A stretch of 10,937 nucleotides of DNA from contig JAGDCK010000271.1 of NCBI GenBank assembly GCA_017958585.1, positions 1 to 10,937 on the forward strand, read 5' to 3'. Below the pieces are notes generated by a model. That model did not search any database and was not told the DNA's origin. It saw only the letters and a program-made list of their open reading frames with translations. This stretch comes from Lachnospiraceae bacterium (GTDB taxonomy: Bacteria > Bacillota > Clostridia > Lachnospirales > Lachnospiraceae). Of this stretch, positions 1 to 7,011 are shown piece after piece (within the stretch, counting starts at the first letter, position 1; each line of letters opens with the position of its first letter). A program made the translations under genes and the position numbers.

Positions 1-57
1 GGGGCGGTAATGGTGCTGATGTATGTTGCTTACATGCTCTATGCGATCCTGAGATGA
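1..57 (+). CDS. C-terminal end of an integral membrane protein (partial)
   Basis: Frame 1 is open from the left edge and ends at TGA 55-57. It encodes 18 residues, GAVMVLMYVAYMLYAILR, which is one hydrophobic helix ending in Arg. The closing 'LMYVAYMLYAIL' pattern resembles the last transmembrane helix of Ca2+/Na+ antiporters (CaCA family), which often end this way. That resemblance is weak evidence, because only one helix is visible. The next gene starts 10 bases later, so the two may be co-transcribed. The family would be decided by the sequence to the left of this window. Confidence 0.45.
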   Translation, partial: GAVMVLMYVAYMLYAILR

Positions 58-67
58 AACGGGCTTT

Positions 68-478
68 ATGATGAAAAATGCGGTGAAAAAGATCAGGATC
101 ATCTGCACAGCGCTCCTGTTGATCATCACGAGTGTTTCTTTCGTTTATGAGATCGAAAAAGCGCAGTATTCCTCTCTTGAAATTTGCGGGAACGCAGCGG
201 AACGGGTCGGCTCTGTTGCGGGCATCACTCTTGATATGCAGAGCGAGCCCCTGCGTGTAGGACAGGAGGATGAGACGGCATCATCTTTGGCAGGCCCGTT
301 TTTTATCCCGTCTTATAATTCCTTGTTCTGGGGGCTTGTGCTTTTACCGATAGTTTTGTTTTTGCTTTTTTTCAGGGCCGTTACCCATGATGGCTATATA
401 GCGTTTTGGCGGCTCATACTATGTTATATGCACGCGAAGGACGGAAGGAAGGATCATTTTACGATACCGAACTATTAA
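68..478 (+). CDS. Hypothetical two-helix membrane protein
   Basis: A 136-residue protein of no family I recognise. It begins with a basic stretch (K3-R10) followed by a hydrophobic segment at about residues 11-27, which could be a signal anchor. A polar loop of about 55 residues follows, with one Cys (C40). A second strongly hydrophobic segment lies at about residues 85-103, and a basic tail (HAKDGRK) ends the protein. The predicted layout is a short cytoplasmic N-terminus, an extracellular loop and a cytoplasmic tail. There are two adjacent ATGs (68 and 71). The ribosome binding site is weak (GAGATG at 51-56, inside the previous stop region), so translation may be coupled to the upstream gene. 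It sits 26 bases before another small membrane protein. Confidence 0.6.
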   Translation: MMKNAVKKIRIICTALLLIITSVSFVYEIEKAQYSSLEICGNAAERVGSVAGITLDMQSEPLRVGQEDETASSLAGPFFIPSYNSLFWGLVLLPIVLFLLFFRAVTHDGYIAFWRLILCYMHAKDGRKDHFTIPNY

Positions 479-504
479 CAATTTCAATAGAAAGGTGTTG
501 TATC

Positions 505-636
505 ATGAATTATGATCTTGTATCCATAGTTTGTACGATAGCAGTAGCTGCCATGGTCGTACTGGCTTTTTACTTCGAGTTTGGAGGCGGGGTAAAAAAA
601 GATAAGGATAATAAGGACAAGGATCAACAATTATGA
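505..636 (+). CDS. Small single-helix membrane protein (43 aa)
   Basis: A 43-residue ORF. I chose ATG 505 because AAAGGTG (491-497) lies 7 bases upstream. An in-frame ATG at 406 would give 76 residues but has no good ribosome binding site and overlaps the preceding gene. The product has one hydrophobic helix (about residues 5-24), a glycine turn (FGGG), and a very charged tail rich in Lys and Asp (KKDKDNKDKDQQ). This is the architecture of a small membrane-anchored protein with a cytoplasmic charged tail. No family is recognised. Its position right after another small membrane protein suggests the two act together. The next promoter's -35 box overlaps its stop codon. Confidence 0.55.
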   Translation: MNYDLVSIVCTIAVAAMVVLAFYFEFGGGVKKDKDNKDKDQQL

Positions 637-662
637 CAAGTCAAGGTTCTTTTTGTTATAAT
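633..662 (+). promoter_or_regulatory. Sigma-A-type promoter for the YitT gene
   Basis: ATGACA (633-638, 5 of 6 to TTGACA) and a perfect TATAAT (657-662) are separated by 18 bases. The -35 box overlaps the TGA stop (634-636) of the preceding small gene. Transcription would start near 669, giving a leader of about 40 bases. Confidence 0.5.
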
Positions 663-686
663 GTGGCAGGGGTGTTCCCCTCCCAC
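663..686 (+). promoter_or_regulatory. Hairpin in the leader of the YitT gene
   Basis: GTGGCAGGGG (663-672) pairs with CCCCTCCCAC (677-686) with one mismatch across a TGTT loop. There is no T tract after it, so it is not a standard terminator. It lies at or just upstream of the predicted transcript start and ends 7 bases before the GAAGGGA ribosome binding site (694-700). It could be an RNA-stabilising 5' hairpin or an operator-like inverted repeat. Confidence 0.35.
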
Positions 687-706
687 AGCATTTGAAGGGA
701 AAAGCA

Positions 707-1603
707 ATGTCAAGTTCAAAGATATCATTGAGAAAAGCGCTGAAGGAGATAAGGCCGTTTAATATCCTGATGCTCCTTGTTGCCGGAGTGATCAATGCCT
801 TTGGGGTCACAATGTTTTTGTTCCCGGTGAAGCTTTATGACAGCGGGATATCGGGACTGTCAATGCTTCTCGATCAGCTCACGCCGGCCTTTCTTCCTCT
901 TTCGCTTTTTTTGATAATCATCAATATACCGATATTTATCTTCGGGCTTAAGAGGCAGGGGATCGCGTTTACCGTCTATTCGATCTTTGCGGTAGCGGTA
1001 TATTCCTTTGCTTCGTTTCTCATAATGGATGTTCTCCCCGTAGATGTTTCGTTCATCTCTCCGCTGGCCGGAACGGATCTTTTGCTGTGTGCTGTTTTCG
1101 GCGGTGTTATTTCGGGAGTGGGAAGCGGAATAACAATACGCTTTGGAGGTGCGATCGACGGCATAGATGTCCTTTCCGTGGTATTTGCAAAAAAGATCGG
1201 CATATCCATAGGAACGTTTGTCATGCTGTTCAACACAGTTCTTTATACAATATGCGGGATAGTGCTTCAAAGCTGGATATTACCGCTCTATTCCATAGTC
1301 ACATATTATGTTGGCTCAAAGGTTGTGGATTTTATCACGGAGGGCTTTGACAGGGCAAAATGTGCGATGATCGTTACGGTCAAAGCCAATGAAATATCTG
1401 ACGCACTGTCTGAGCATTTCGGCTCAAGCGGTACCATAGTAAAGGCGATCGGGGGATACTCAAAGGAGGAAAAGGAGATCATATATTTTATCGTAAACCG
1501 TTTCCAGATCAACAAACTGAAGATAATAGTGCATAATGTAGATGAATATGCGTTTATTTCGCTTCAGGAGGTAGCTGATATAATAAAAAAACGTGATGTG
1601 TGA
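707..1603 (+). CDS. YitT family membrane protein (DUF161 + DUF2179)
   Basis: A 298-residue protein, the usual length for YitT-family proteins. The first part (about residues 15-210) is a multi-helix membrane domain with five to six hydrophobic segments. It includes the family-typical 'NAFGV..FL.P..LYDSGISGLSMLL' opening and 'RFGGAIDGIDVLSVVFAKK' (compare GGSTGGtDI). The C-terminal part (about 215-290) matches DUF2179, with 'GGYSKEEKEIIYFIVNR' and the closing 'NVDEYAFISLQEV' strand-helix. The biochemical role of the family is not established; a transporter-like or ligand-sensing role has been suggested. I chose ATG 707 over an in-frame TTG at 692 because GAAGGGA (694-700) sits 6 bases before it. 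The gene ends 36 bases before pyruvate kinase and may be co-transcribed with it. Confidence 0.88.
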   Translation: MSSSKISLRKALKEIRPFNILMLLVAGVINAFGVTMFLFPVKLYDSGISGLSMLLDQLTPAFLPLSLFLIIINIPIFIFGLKRQGIAFTVYSIFAVAVYSFASFLIMDVLPVDVSFISPLAGTDLLLCAVFGGVISGVGSGITIRFGGAIDGIDVLSVVFAKKIGISIGTFVMLFNTVLYTICGIVLQSWILPLYSIVTYYVGSKVVDFITEGFDRAKCAMIVTVKANEISDALSEHFGSSGTIVKAIGGYSKEEKEIIYFIVNRFQINKLKIIVHNVDEYAFISLQEVADIIKKRDV

Positions 1604-1639
1604 ATATGTGCTTAAATTTACAGAAAGGAATAGTTTGAG

Positions 1640-3055
1640 ATGAAAAAGACAAAGATAATATTTACTATAGGTCCGGCAAGTGACAGTGAGGAAGTTCTTA
1701 CAAAAATGATCAAGGCCGGGATGAACGTGGCCAGGCTGAATTTTTCGCATGGTTCTCACGAGGAGCATCTTGAGAAGATCAATCTGATAAAGAAGGTCAG
1801 GGATGAACTCAAGTTCCCGCTGCCTATCATGCTTGATACAAAAGGGCCGGAGTACAGGATCAGGGATTTCAAAAACAAAAAGGAGATCCTGAAAGACGGA
1901 CAGACCTTCACATTTACTACGAGGACGGTCATCGGTGATGACACCATTGTATCCGTAAACTACAAAGGCCTTGTTTCTGAACTTGGTATCGGCGATCGGA
2001 TACTCGTAAACAACGGCCTTTTGATATTTGAGGTAGAGGAGCTGACCGATACGGATGTCATCTGCAATGTTATTTCGGGTGGTGAGATATCAAACCGAAA
2101 GAGCATGAATTTCCCCAACCATGTCTTCCAGGGCGAATACTTAAGCGATGATGACAAGTCGGATCTTTTGTTCGGGATCGAGAATGATATCGATTTTGTG
2201 GCGGCCTCCTTTGTATCAAACAAAGATAATGTCTGTGAAGTGAGAAAATTCCTGGATGAAAACGGCGGACAGGATATAGATATCATAGCAAAGATAGAGA
2301 ATAGGGCAGGGGTCGAGAACATTGAGGAGATATGTGAGATCGCTGACGGGATAATGGTTGCGAGAGGAGACCTGGGCGTTGAGATCCCGTTTATTGAGGT
2401 CCCGGCCATCCAGAAGTATCTCATAAAGAAGTGCAGGCTTCTCGGAAAGAGGGTCATCACCGCGACCGAGATGCTTGAATCCATGATCCACAATCCAAGG
2501 CCTACGAGGGCGGAGATATCTGATGTCGCAAATGCCGTATATGACGGTTCTTCAGCAATAATGCTCTCCGGCGAATCCGCTGCCGGGAAATATCCTGTCG
2601 AGGCTGTAAAGAATATGGCAGAGATCGCGGAGTATACTGAAAAGAATATCGATTATGTAAAGAGATTTTACAGCACGGAATATGTTATTCGGAACAATCT
2701 TGACGCGCTTTCCCATGCCACATGCGCAATGGCTATAGACACGAAAGCAAAAGGTATCGTGATAAGCTCAATGTCCGGGACGACTGTCCGGATGGTGAGC
2801 CGTTTCAGGTGTCCGGTGGATATCATCGGTATGACTACTTCGTCAAAGGCCTGGCGGAAACTGAACTTAAGCTGGGGAGTCACTCCCGTCATGAGCGATG
2901 AATTTGATTCGGTGGATGTCATGTTCTATTATGCCGCGCGAAGCGCCAAGGAGATCCTCGGGCTAAAGAGCGGCGACAATATTATCCTGACCGGAGGACA
3001 GACGAGCAAACAGTCAGGAAGCACCAACACAATAAGGCTTGAAACAGTAAAGTAA
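1640..3055 (+). CDS. pyk: Pyruvate kinase
   Basis: A 471-residue cytoplasmic enzyme that transfers phosphate from phosphoenolpyruvate to ADP, the last step of glycolysis. The N-terminus (TKIIFTIGPAS, NVARLNFSHG) is the A-domain start. Residues 66-73 (DTKGPEYR) lead into the B domain (about 71-165). The catalytic core contains IAKIEN (Lys218, metal ligand Glu220), ARGDLGVE (metal ligand Asp244), ITATEMLES (catalytic Thr276) and the MLSGESAAGKYPVEAV block near 308-323. The C domain ends in SGSTNTIRLETV. Glu71 in 'KGPE' is the residue associated with K+-dependent pyruvate kinases. Length is standard, and no extra C-terminal PEP-utiliser-like domain is present. The usual VATQML is ITATEML here. 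The ribosome binding site is GAAAGGAA (1623-1630). No clear terminator follows; an IS4 remnant begins about 20 bases downstream. Confidence 0.97.
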   Translation: MKKTKIIFTIGPASDSEEVLTKMIKAGMNVARLNFSHGSHEEHLEKINLIKKVRDELKFPLPIMLDTKGPEYRIRDFKNKKEILKDGQTFTFTTRTVIGDDTIVSVNYKGLVSELGIGDRILVNNGLLIFEVEELTDTDVICNVISGGEISNRKSMNFPNHVFQGEYLSDDDKSDLLFGIENDIDFVAASFVSNKDNVCEVRKFLDENGGQDIDIIAKIENRAGVENIEEICEIADGIMVARGDLGVEIPFIEVPAIQKYLIKKCRLLGKRVITATEMLESMIHNPRPTRAEISDVANAVYDGSSAIMLSGESAAGKYPVEAVKNMAEIAEYTEKNIDYVKRFYSTEYVIRNNLDALSHATCAMAIDTKAKGIVISSMSGTTVRMVSRFRCPVDIIGMTTSSKAWRKLNLSWGVTPVMSDEFDSVDVMFYYAARSAKEILGLKSGDNIILTGGQTSKQSGSTNTIRLETVK

Positions 3056-3086
3056 GAGGGTAAAAAAGTTGACAAGGGACCCGTCC

Positions 3087-3102
3087 CAATGTCATTTAGA
3101 TA
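3087..3102 (+). repeat. Left terminal inverted repeat of the IS4-type element
   Basis: CAATGTCATTTAGATA matches the reverse complement of 4059-4074 at all 16 positions. It is preceded by GGGACCCGTCC, itself a short inverted repeat (GGGAC/GTCCC). Confidence 0.85.
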
Positions 3103-3197
3103 GCGAAAACTGAATAGTAGTATATAATAATAGGCATGATAAATCCAAATATAATATATCCAGTTCTCGGGTTTACGGTCAAAAACTCATGTTTTTG

Positions 3198-3230
3198 AAA
3201 AAGGCAAACAGACAGCCGTGCTGGGCTGCC
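3198..3230 (-). terminator. Possible terminator of the transposase remnant
   Basis: Read on the minus strand, GGCAGCC (3230-3224) and GGCTGTC (3217-3211) pair over a CAGCAC loop with one G-T wobble. TGTTTGCC and then a T5 run (3202-3198) follow. The T run begins 8 bases from the stem, further than ideal. It lies just downstream of the transposase stop, which supports the call. Confidence 0.4.
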
Positions 3231-3258
3231 TACTATACAGGGTATTCTGTTTTGTGAT

Positions 3259-4022
3259 TTATCTGTAGGTTAATGTATCAGCCGACTGGCGACGTATAAT
3301 TCTTTTGAATTTGCGTCCTAGTCGGACTGGTACCAGAAACTTACTAATCAGTACTTCAAGCCTTTCTACTTTGCCTATTAGATATTGCCTCACGAACTTT
3401 TGCATCTGAGTATGATTAAGGGTATATGGATGAAGTGTTTTTGAGGTATCCTTTTTGGTTACTGCCTTTGCGATGCATGATGAGAAGTTGTATAGCGTGA
3501 GTTTACCATATATTTCCTGTATTAGAAAATCTGGCTTTATTGAATGAATATGGACCATGTTCCCGGCATACTTTAATTGGCGGAATGCTGTTTCTTCTCC
3601 CCACCGCAGGTTATAAAGTTCTTTTATTTCATTCAGCGGAAATGTGTCTACTGGAAGGTTTGTCGCTATATATTCAAAGGTTCCGTTGGATAAGGGAAAC
3701 TTTAGAATTCGAAAACTGAGTTCATCTGTTTCATCAGCATTGCAGTCAATGAAATCATAACGATGTTCTTTGCGAACAAAATGGTAGTTTTCTAGCTCTT
3801 TATTATGCTTTGTACGGCGGCGGCCAACGTTAATGGTGACTTCTTCATCAACGTAGGATTCATCAAGTAGATGTGGGATGTGTCGTTCATGATATCATAA
3901 AGTGCGTTCAAATGTGCCTGATTAAATGCTTTACGTCCTTCTATGTTGGCCACCAAAGTAATTTTATCTGATGGATTATAAGGAAGGTTAAGACGGGTAC
4001 CATCACATGCTTCACCTCTGAT
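3259..4022 (-). pseudogene. IS4-family transposase, 5'-truncated and internally deleted
   Basis: Two minus-strand frames carry transposase sequence. From 4022 downward one reads DGTRLNLPYNPSDKIT then RKAFNQAHLNALYDIMND, the region around the first catalytic Asp of IS4-type DDE transposases. From 3894 down to TAA at 3259-3261 a second frame reads DEEVTINVGRRRTKH, ELSFRILKFPLSNGTFEYIATNL, the YxxRWGxExxF-like motif (LYNLRWGEETAFRQLKY) and KPDFLIQEIYGKLTLYNF. The frames meet at about 3889-3897. About 70 residues that normally lie between them, including the second catalytic Asp region, appear deleted. The first 100 or more residues are also absent, because the right inverted repeat lies only about 37 bases upstream. 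The junction therefore combines a deletion with a frame change. The product cannot be an active transposase. Family assignment is from remembered motifs and is confident. Confidence 0.85.
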
Positions 4023-4058
4023 TTATGGTAAAAATTTAATTACTACGATGTAGTTTCT

Positions 4059-4074
4059 TATCTAAATGACATTG
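4059..4074 (-). repeat. Right terminal inverted repeat of the IS4-type element
   Basis: TATCTAAATGACATTG is the exact reverse complement of 3087-3102. It is followed by ACTCCGTCCCCGGGGACC, which partly mirrors the left outer sequence with one gap. Confidence 0.85.
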
Positions 4075-4137
4075 ACTCCGTCCCCGGGGACCATTAAAAG
4101 CTGTGTAAAAATAAAAATGTGAGGAACATCATTTGAT

Positions 4138-4428
4138 ATGACTGACAACCAAAGAGAATGGCAAAGGGCAAGGGATGAGCTTGTCCGGGAGATCAAGGCG
4201 CTTGGCTTTCCCGAAGAACTTGGGATTGGGATCGCAAAACAGATGGGAAGCCCCAAAGCCATGAACAGGATGATCGGATATCTTTATAATGTGAGGCCCC
4301 AAAGCGCAGAGCTCATTGTGGACGAGATGCTTGCCATATGCAGCGACATTGAGCGGTGGAGGGAAAAGAAAGCCAGCGAGGAAGCGAACGCGAGGATAAA
4401 TGACATTATAAATAATGGGCTTTTGTAA
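4138..4428 (+). CDS. Conserved hypothetical protein (MTDxQREW family)
   Basis: A 96-residue soluble, mostly helical protein. It opens MTDNQREWQRARDELV, then EIKALGFPEELGIGIAKQMGSPKAMNRMIGYL, then VRPQSAELIVDEMLAICSDIERW, and ends with a charged tail. I know of no assigned function; similar proteins with the 'LGFPEELG..IA..LGSPKAM.RM..YL' pattern occur in Lachnospiraceae. No catalytic or metal motif is visible, and the alternating helices would fit a small binding or adaptor protein. GAGGAA (4121-4126) is the likely ribosome binding site, 11 bases before ATG. The gene lies about 45 bases beyond the IS remnant, which may have separated it from its original promoter. A 23-codon copy of its 5' end recurs at 7654. 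Confidence 0.75.
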   Translation: MTDNQREWQRARDELVREIKALGFPEELGIGIAKQMGSPKAMNRMIGYLYNVRPQSAELIVDEMLAICSDIERWREKKASEEANARINDIINNGLL

Positions 4429-4478
4429 CGGGGAGACGCCGTAGCAAATCATATTACAGTTTTGTAAGGAGGTTTTTT

Positions 4479-4901
4479 ATGGACATCACAGGAAAATGGA
4501 GCATTGCGGCAGTACAGGTCTTTAATGAAAAAGCAGAGAAGCTGGAATGGCTTACCGCAAAAGAGATCATGGGAGATGATAATGCGGAGGATTACCTGAA
4601 AGAATCCCTCGCCTATCATTACATCTTTACGGAGGACGGCAGAGTGCTTGTTTGTATGCCCGTGCCTAAGGACGCTACAAAAGAGGAAATTGACGAAGCC
4701 TTGTCTTCCGGAGAGATCACGCTTTACGATGAATCCACGATGATATTGGAGAAAAAGGCATGGAAGGAAGAGGACGGCAAGCTTTATTTTGATACCCAGA
4801 TAAAGGGAGAAGTCCTAGGTGAAGAGGTATCTTCCTGGCAGGAGATCAAAGAGACTGCTGACGGAATCGAACTTGAGGCATTCAGGCTTGTAAGGGCTTA
4901 A
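4479..4901 (+). CDS. Conserved hypothetical protein, lipocalin-like pattern
   Basis: A 140-residue acidic protein preceded by an excellent ribosome binding site (TAAGGAGG, 4465-4472, 6-base spacer). The opening MDITGKWSIAAVQVFNE, the alternation of short strands ending in charged turns (YHYIFTEDGRVLVCMPVP; GKLYFDTQIKGEVLG; GIELEAFRLVRA) and the N-terminal GxW suggest a small beta-barrel of the lipocalin-like type. That is a pattern-level inference only. There is no signal peptide, so it is probably cytoplasmic. A segment DATKEEIDEALSSGEITLYDESTM joins the strands. It lies 50 bases after the 4138 gene and 49 bases before the NudC gene, consistent with one operon. Function is unknown. Confidence 0.7.
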   Translation: MDITGKWSIAAVQVFNEKAEKLEWLTAKEIMGDDNAEDYLKESLAYHYIFTEDGRVLVCMPVPKDATKEEIDEALSSGEITLYDESTMILEKKAWKEEDGKLYFDTQIKGEVLGEEVSSWQEIKETADGIELEAFRLVRA

Positions 4902-4950
4902 AAATCGGTCAAGATCATAGTAATAAAAGAAAAAGGCAGGGAGCGATCAT

Positions 4951-5814
4951 ATGATCCAGGATATTTACCCAAGCAAGCTTGATAATAGCTTTAAGGATCT
5001 TAAGCCCAATGATAATGACTGCATATTTCTCTTCAATGATGAGGGAAAGATATATGCCGGTGATGCTGAAGGTAAAATGGTTTTTTTGACTTTCCACGAT
5101 TGCAAGGCCGATGATGAGTCGGCTTTGTTTTCTTTCGTATATCTTTTTTCCGTGGATCAAAAAAAGTACTTCCTCATTGAAAGCTGCAGTGATGAAGCCT
5201 GCAGGAAGCCGGGATTCGAATTTTATTCGATAAGGGAGCTCCGTGACAGTTTTTTTGAAGAGGATAATGTAAATATATTTGCTGCATTTACAGCCTACCA
5301 TCTCTGGAAATGGTACAGCGATAACAAGTTCTGCGGCAAGTGCGGCGCGCCGCTGGTCAAAAGCTTGGATGAGCGCGCGCTTTCTTGCCCTGAGTGCAAA
5401 AATGTGATCTATCCAAGGATCAATCCGGCGGTGATAGTAGGCGTTACAAAAGGCGACTGCCTTCTCCTTACAAGGTATCGAAATGGTTATTCCCACAACG
5501 CACTGGTCGCAGGCTTTACAGAGATCGGTGAAACACTCGAAGAGACGGTTGCAAGAGAAGTAATGGAAGAGACAGGCATTAAGGTCAAAAATATCAGATA
5601 TTACAAGTCGCAGCCATGGGGAATGGCGCAGGATATCCTTGTAGGCTTCTTCTGCGAAGCGGATGGAGACGGTGAGATCCATATGGATGAAAATGAGCTG
5701 AAGTATGCAAAGTGGGTGAAGAGAGAGGATATAATGCTCCAGCCGAACAATCTGAGCCTTACAAACGAGATGATGGGATTGTTCAAAAAAGGAAAAGAAG
5801 GAGAGCCGAACTGA
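4951..5814 (+). CDS. nudC: NAD(+) diphosphatase, NudC-type Nudix hydrolase
   Basis: A 287-residue protein with the full NudC layout: an N-terminal domain (about 1-120), a zinc ribbon with Cys128, Cys131, Cys146 and Cys149 (FCGKCG, SCPEC), and a C-terminal Nudix domain. The Nudix box (G188-x5-E194-x7-R202-E203-V-M-E206-E207-T-G209-I) is complete. Downstream, SQPWGMAQD (220-228) occupies the place of the NADH-pyrophosphatase signature SQPWPFPxS, so the specificity motif is kept in its first half only. The family hydrolyses NAD(H) to NMN(H) and AMP, and E. coli NudC also removes NAD caps from RNA. Whether this protein does both is inferred. AGGGAG (4938-4943) gives a ribosome binding site 7 bases from ATG. 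A flavoprotein gene begins 41 bases after its stop. Confidence 0.9.
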   Translation: MIQDIYPSKLDNSFKDLKPNDNDCIFLFNDEGKIYAGDAEGKMVFLTFHDCKADDESALFSFVYLFSVDQKKYFLIESCSDEACRKPGFEFYSIRELRDSFFEEDNVNIFAAFTAYHLWKWYSDNKFCGKCGAPLVKSLDERALSCPECKNVIYPRINPAVIVGVTKGDCLLLTRYRNGYSHNALVAGFTEIGETLEETVAREVMEETGIKVKNIRYYKSQPWGMAQDILVGFFCEADGDGEIHMDENELKYAKWVKREDIMLQPNNLSLTNEMMGLFKKGKEGEPN

Positions 5815-5855
5815 AAATAATTGTAAAGCATTTGGAATTGAAGGAGATTGATGAC

Positions 5856-6473
5856 ATGAAGGTATTGATAATAAACGGGAGCCCCAGAGTGGGCGGCAAC
5901 ACGTCCATAGCATTGGATGAGATGGTGAAGGTATTCGATTCAGAGGGCATAAAGAGCGAGACCGTACAGATAGGCAACAAGGACATAAGAGGCTGCATCG
6001 CCTGCGGCACCTGCGCGGCAAAAGGCAGATGCGTATTTGAGGATGTTGTAAACGAGCTTGCGCCGAAATTCGAAGAAGCGGACGCTCTTGTTGTTGCGTC
6101 TCCTGTATATTATGCGTCAGCCAACGCGACACTTATCGCCTGCCTTGACAGATTGTTCTACAGCACTAGCTTTGACAAGACCATGAAGGTCTGGGCAAGC
6201 GTGGTGGTGGCAAGACGTGGGGGACTTTCAGCTACATTTGATGAACTCAACAAGTACTTCACCATATGCGGCATGCCGGTAGCTTCAAGCCAGTATTGGA
6301 ACAGCGTACACGGCAGGGAAAAAGGCGAGGCGGCGCAGGATAAAGAAGGTATGCAGACAGTCCGTGTCCTCGCGAGAAATATGTCCTTCCTTATGAAGAG
6401 CATAGCCCTTGGCAAAGAGAAATACGGCCTTCCGGAAAAGGAACCCTGGGAACCGACACATTTTGTGAGGTGA
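5856..6473 (+). CDS. Flavodoxin-fold / iron-sulfur flavoprotein-like oxidoreductase
   Basis: A 205-residue protein of the NADPH-dependent FMN reductase / flavodoxin family. MKVLIINGSPRVGGNTS (1-17) is the first strand and FMN-phosphate loop, and VVASPVYYASANATLIACLDR (about 78-98) is the second flavin-contacting block. Cys47, Cys50, Cys53 and Cys59 (GCIACGTCAAKGRC) form a C-x2-C-x2-C-x5-C cluster. This matches the compact motif that holds a 4Fe-4S cluster in iron-sulfur flavoproteins such as Isf, though many related flavoproteins carry it without a proven cluster. The closing EPWEPTHFVR is typical of this family. I chose ATG 5856 because AAGGAG (5841-5846) lies 9 bases upstream and the flavin loop starts there. 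A longer in-frame start at 5712 would only read through the NudC gene. It is likely co-transcribed with nudC. Confidence 0.88.
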   Translation: MKVLIINGSPRVGGNTSIALDEMVKVFDSEGIKSETVQIGNKDIRGCIACGTCAAKGRCVFEDVVNELAPKFEEADALVVASPVYYASANATLIACLDRLFYSTSFDKTMKVWASVVVARRGGLSATFDELNKYFTICGMPVASSQYWNSVHGREKGEAAQDKEGMQTVRVLARNMSFLMKSIALGKEKYGLPEKEPWEPTHFVR

Positions 6474-6509
6474 TGGGGTGGAAGGGATAATGGCAGCAGG
6501 CTGTAACAA

Positions 6510-6818
6510 GTGGGGAAAATTGAAGAATCCGGGGCAGGGAACAGATCCCTGAGAAGTAAAGGCGAGGAGGAATATCTGAAGGATGATCTGTTGCGTGAGC
6601 ATCTTTGTGAGATCAGCGGAGCGCTTCTGCAGCTTGAGTCTTGTGATGCCGGAGAAGTGATGGGCTTTCCCGATGACTTGAAGTTGCGATCATCTATGAC
6701 CTTGTTTCACGAGGTGGCGCCTGAGATAGAGGTGTTTCAGAAGGTTTTGGATAAGTTCTTCAATGGGGAAGCTGACCAGAGGACGATAGAACTGTTGAAG
6801 GAAAATGAGGGTGGTTGA
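6510..6818 (+). pseudogene. DUF1810 family gene, 5'-truncated
   Basis: Codons from about 6555 encode SKGEEEYLKDDLLREHL, then FPDDLKLRSSMTLF and VFQKVLDKFFNGEADQRTIELL, the hallmark C-terminal half of DUF1810 proteins. Full members are about 140 residues and begin with an RF-x-AQ segment followed by the SHWMWFIFPQ block. Neither appears in any forward frame between the previous stop (6473) and 6555. The in-frame GTG at 6510 would add 15 unrelated residues and has no ribosome binding site. I read it as a remnant whose first 50 or so codons were lost by deletion near 6550. The function of DUF1810 is unknown. A short translated product cannot be excluded. Confidence 0.75.
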
Positions 6819-7011
6819 GGGGTATTGTAATTAAAGATGATCAACGAGAAGGAAAGCCCTGAAGTGGCTGGAGATATTGTGTATCATGGGAAGGCATAAA
6901 AGAGGGGGAGGGCAATAAAAGCTTGAGGGACTATAAAGCTTTATGAGTAACAAAAGTATGGATAGGTAACTATGCCTTTTTTCAGTAATGTTATGAAGGA
7001 GGGGAAGGTTT
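6819..7011 (+). other. Intergenic stretch with no supported gene
   Basis: Nothing firm is visible. A 20-codon reading frame at 6837-6899 (MINEKESPEVAGDIVYHGKA) has a poorly spaced GAGGGG upstream and may be another fragment. A 12-bp perfect palindrome, ATAAAGCTTTAT, sits at 6933-6944, with a second AAAGCTT at 6918-6924. The stretch is purine-rich and ends in a strong ribosome binding site for the next entry. Confidence 0.4.

Larger units (their letters stand above)
3076..4091. mobile_element. Degenerate IS4-family insertion sequence
   Basis: A perfect 16-bp inverted repeat, CAATGTCATTTAGATA at 3087-3102 and its complement at 4059-4074, brackets a decayed minus-strand transposase. Outward of it both ends carry related G/C-rich sequence (GGGACCCGTCC on the left; GGGGACGGAGT read inward from the right). 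The exact outer ends and target duplication are unclear, so the boundaries given are approximate. The right end also contains a 12-bp palindrome, GTCCCCGGGGAC (4080-4091). At about 1.0 kb it is shorter than complete IS4-family elements (about 1.4-1.6 kb), matching the missing transposase segments. It lies between pyk and the 4138 gene. Confidence 0.8.

Noticed and set aside
860..1270. Minus-strand and alternative-frame ORFs across the YitT gene
   Set aside because: They are shadows of the strongly supported YitT frame and have unusual compositions.
3076..3087. GGGACCCGTCCC as a terminator for pyruvate kinase
   Set aside because: The stem is short with almost no loop and no T tract follows. 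It is better explained as part of the IS element end.
4080..4091. GTCCCCGGGGAC palindrome as an operator for the 4138 gene
   Set aside because: It sits at the insertion-element terminus and resembles the left end, so element structure is the simpler explanation.
5712..5855. An upstream start for the flavoprotein
   Set aside because: It would add 48 residues translated out of frame from nudC. The real flavin loop begins at ATG 5856, behind AAGGAG.
4915..6132. A 405-codon minus-strand reading frame
   Set aside because: It lies antisense to the well-supported nudC and flavoprotein genes, has no recognisable domains, and is rich in Cys, His, Leu and Arg as expected of a shadow frame.
6933..6944. 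ATAAAGCTTTAT palindrome as a regulatory site
   Set aside because: It is AT-rich and short, and there is no promoter or intact gene close enough to give it a role.
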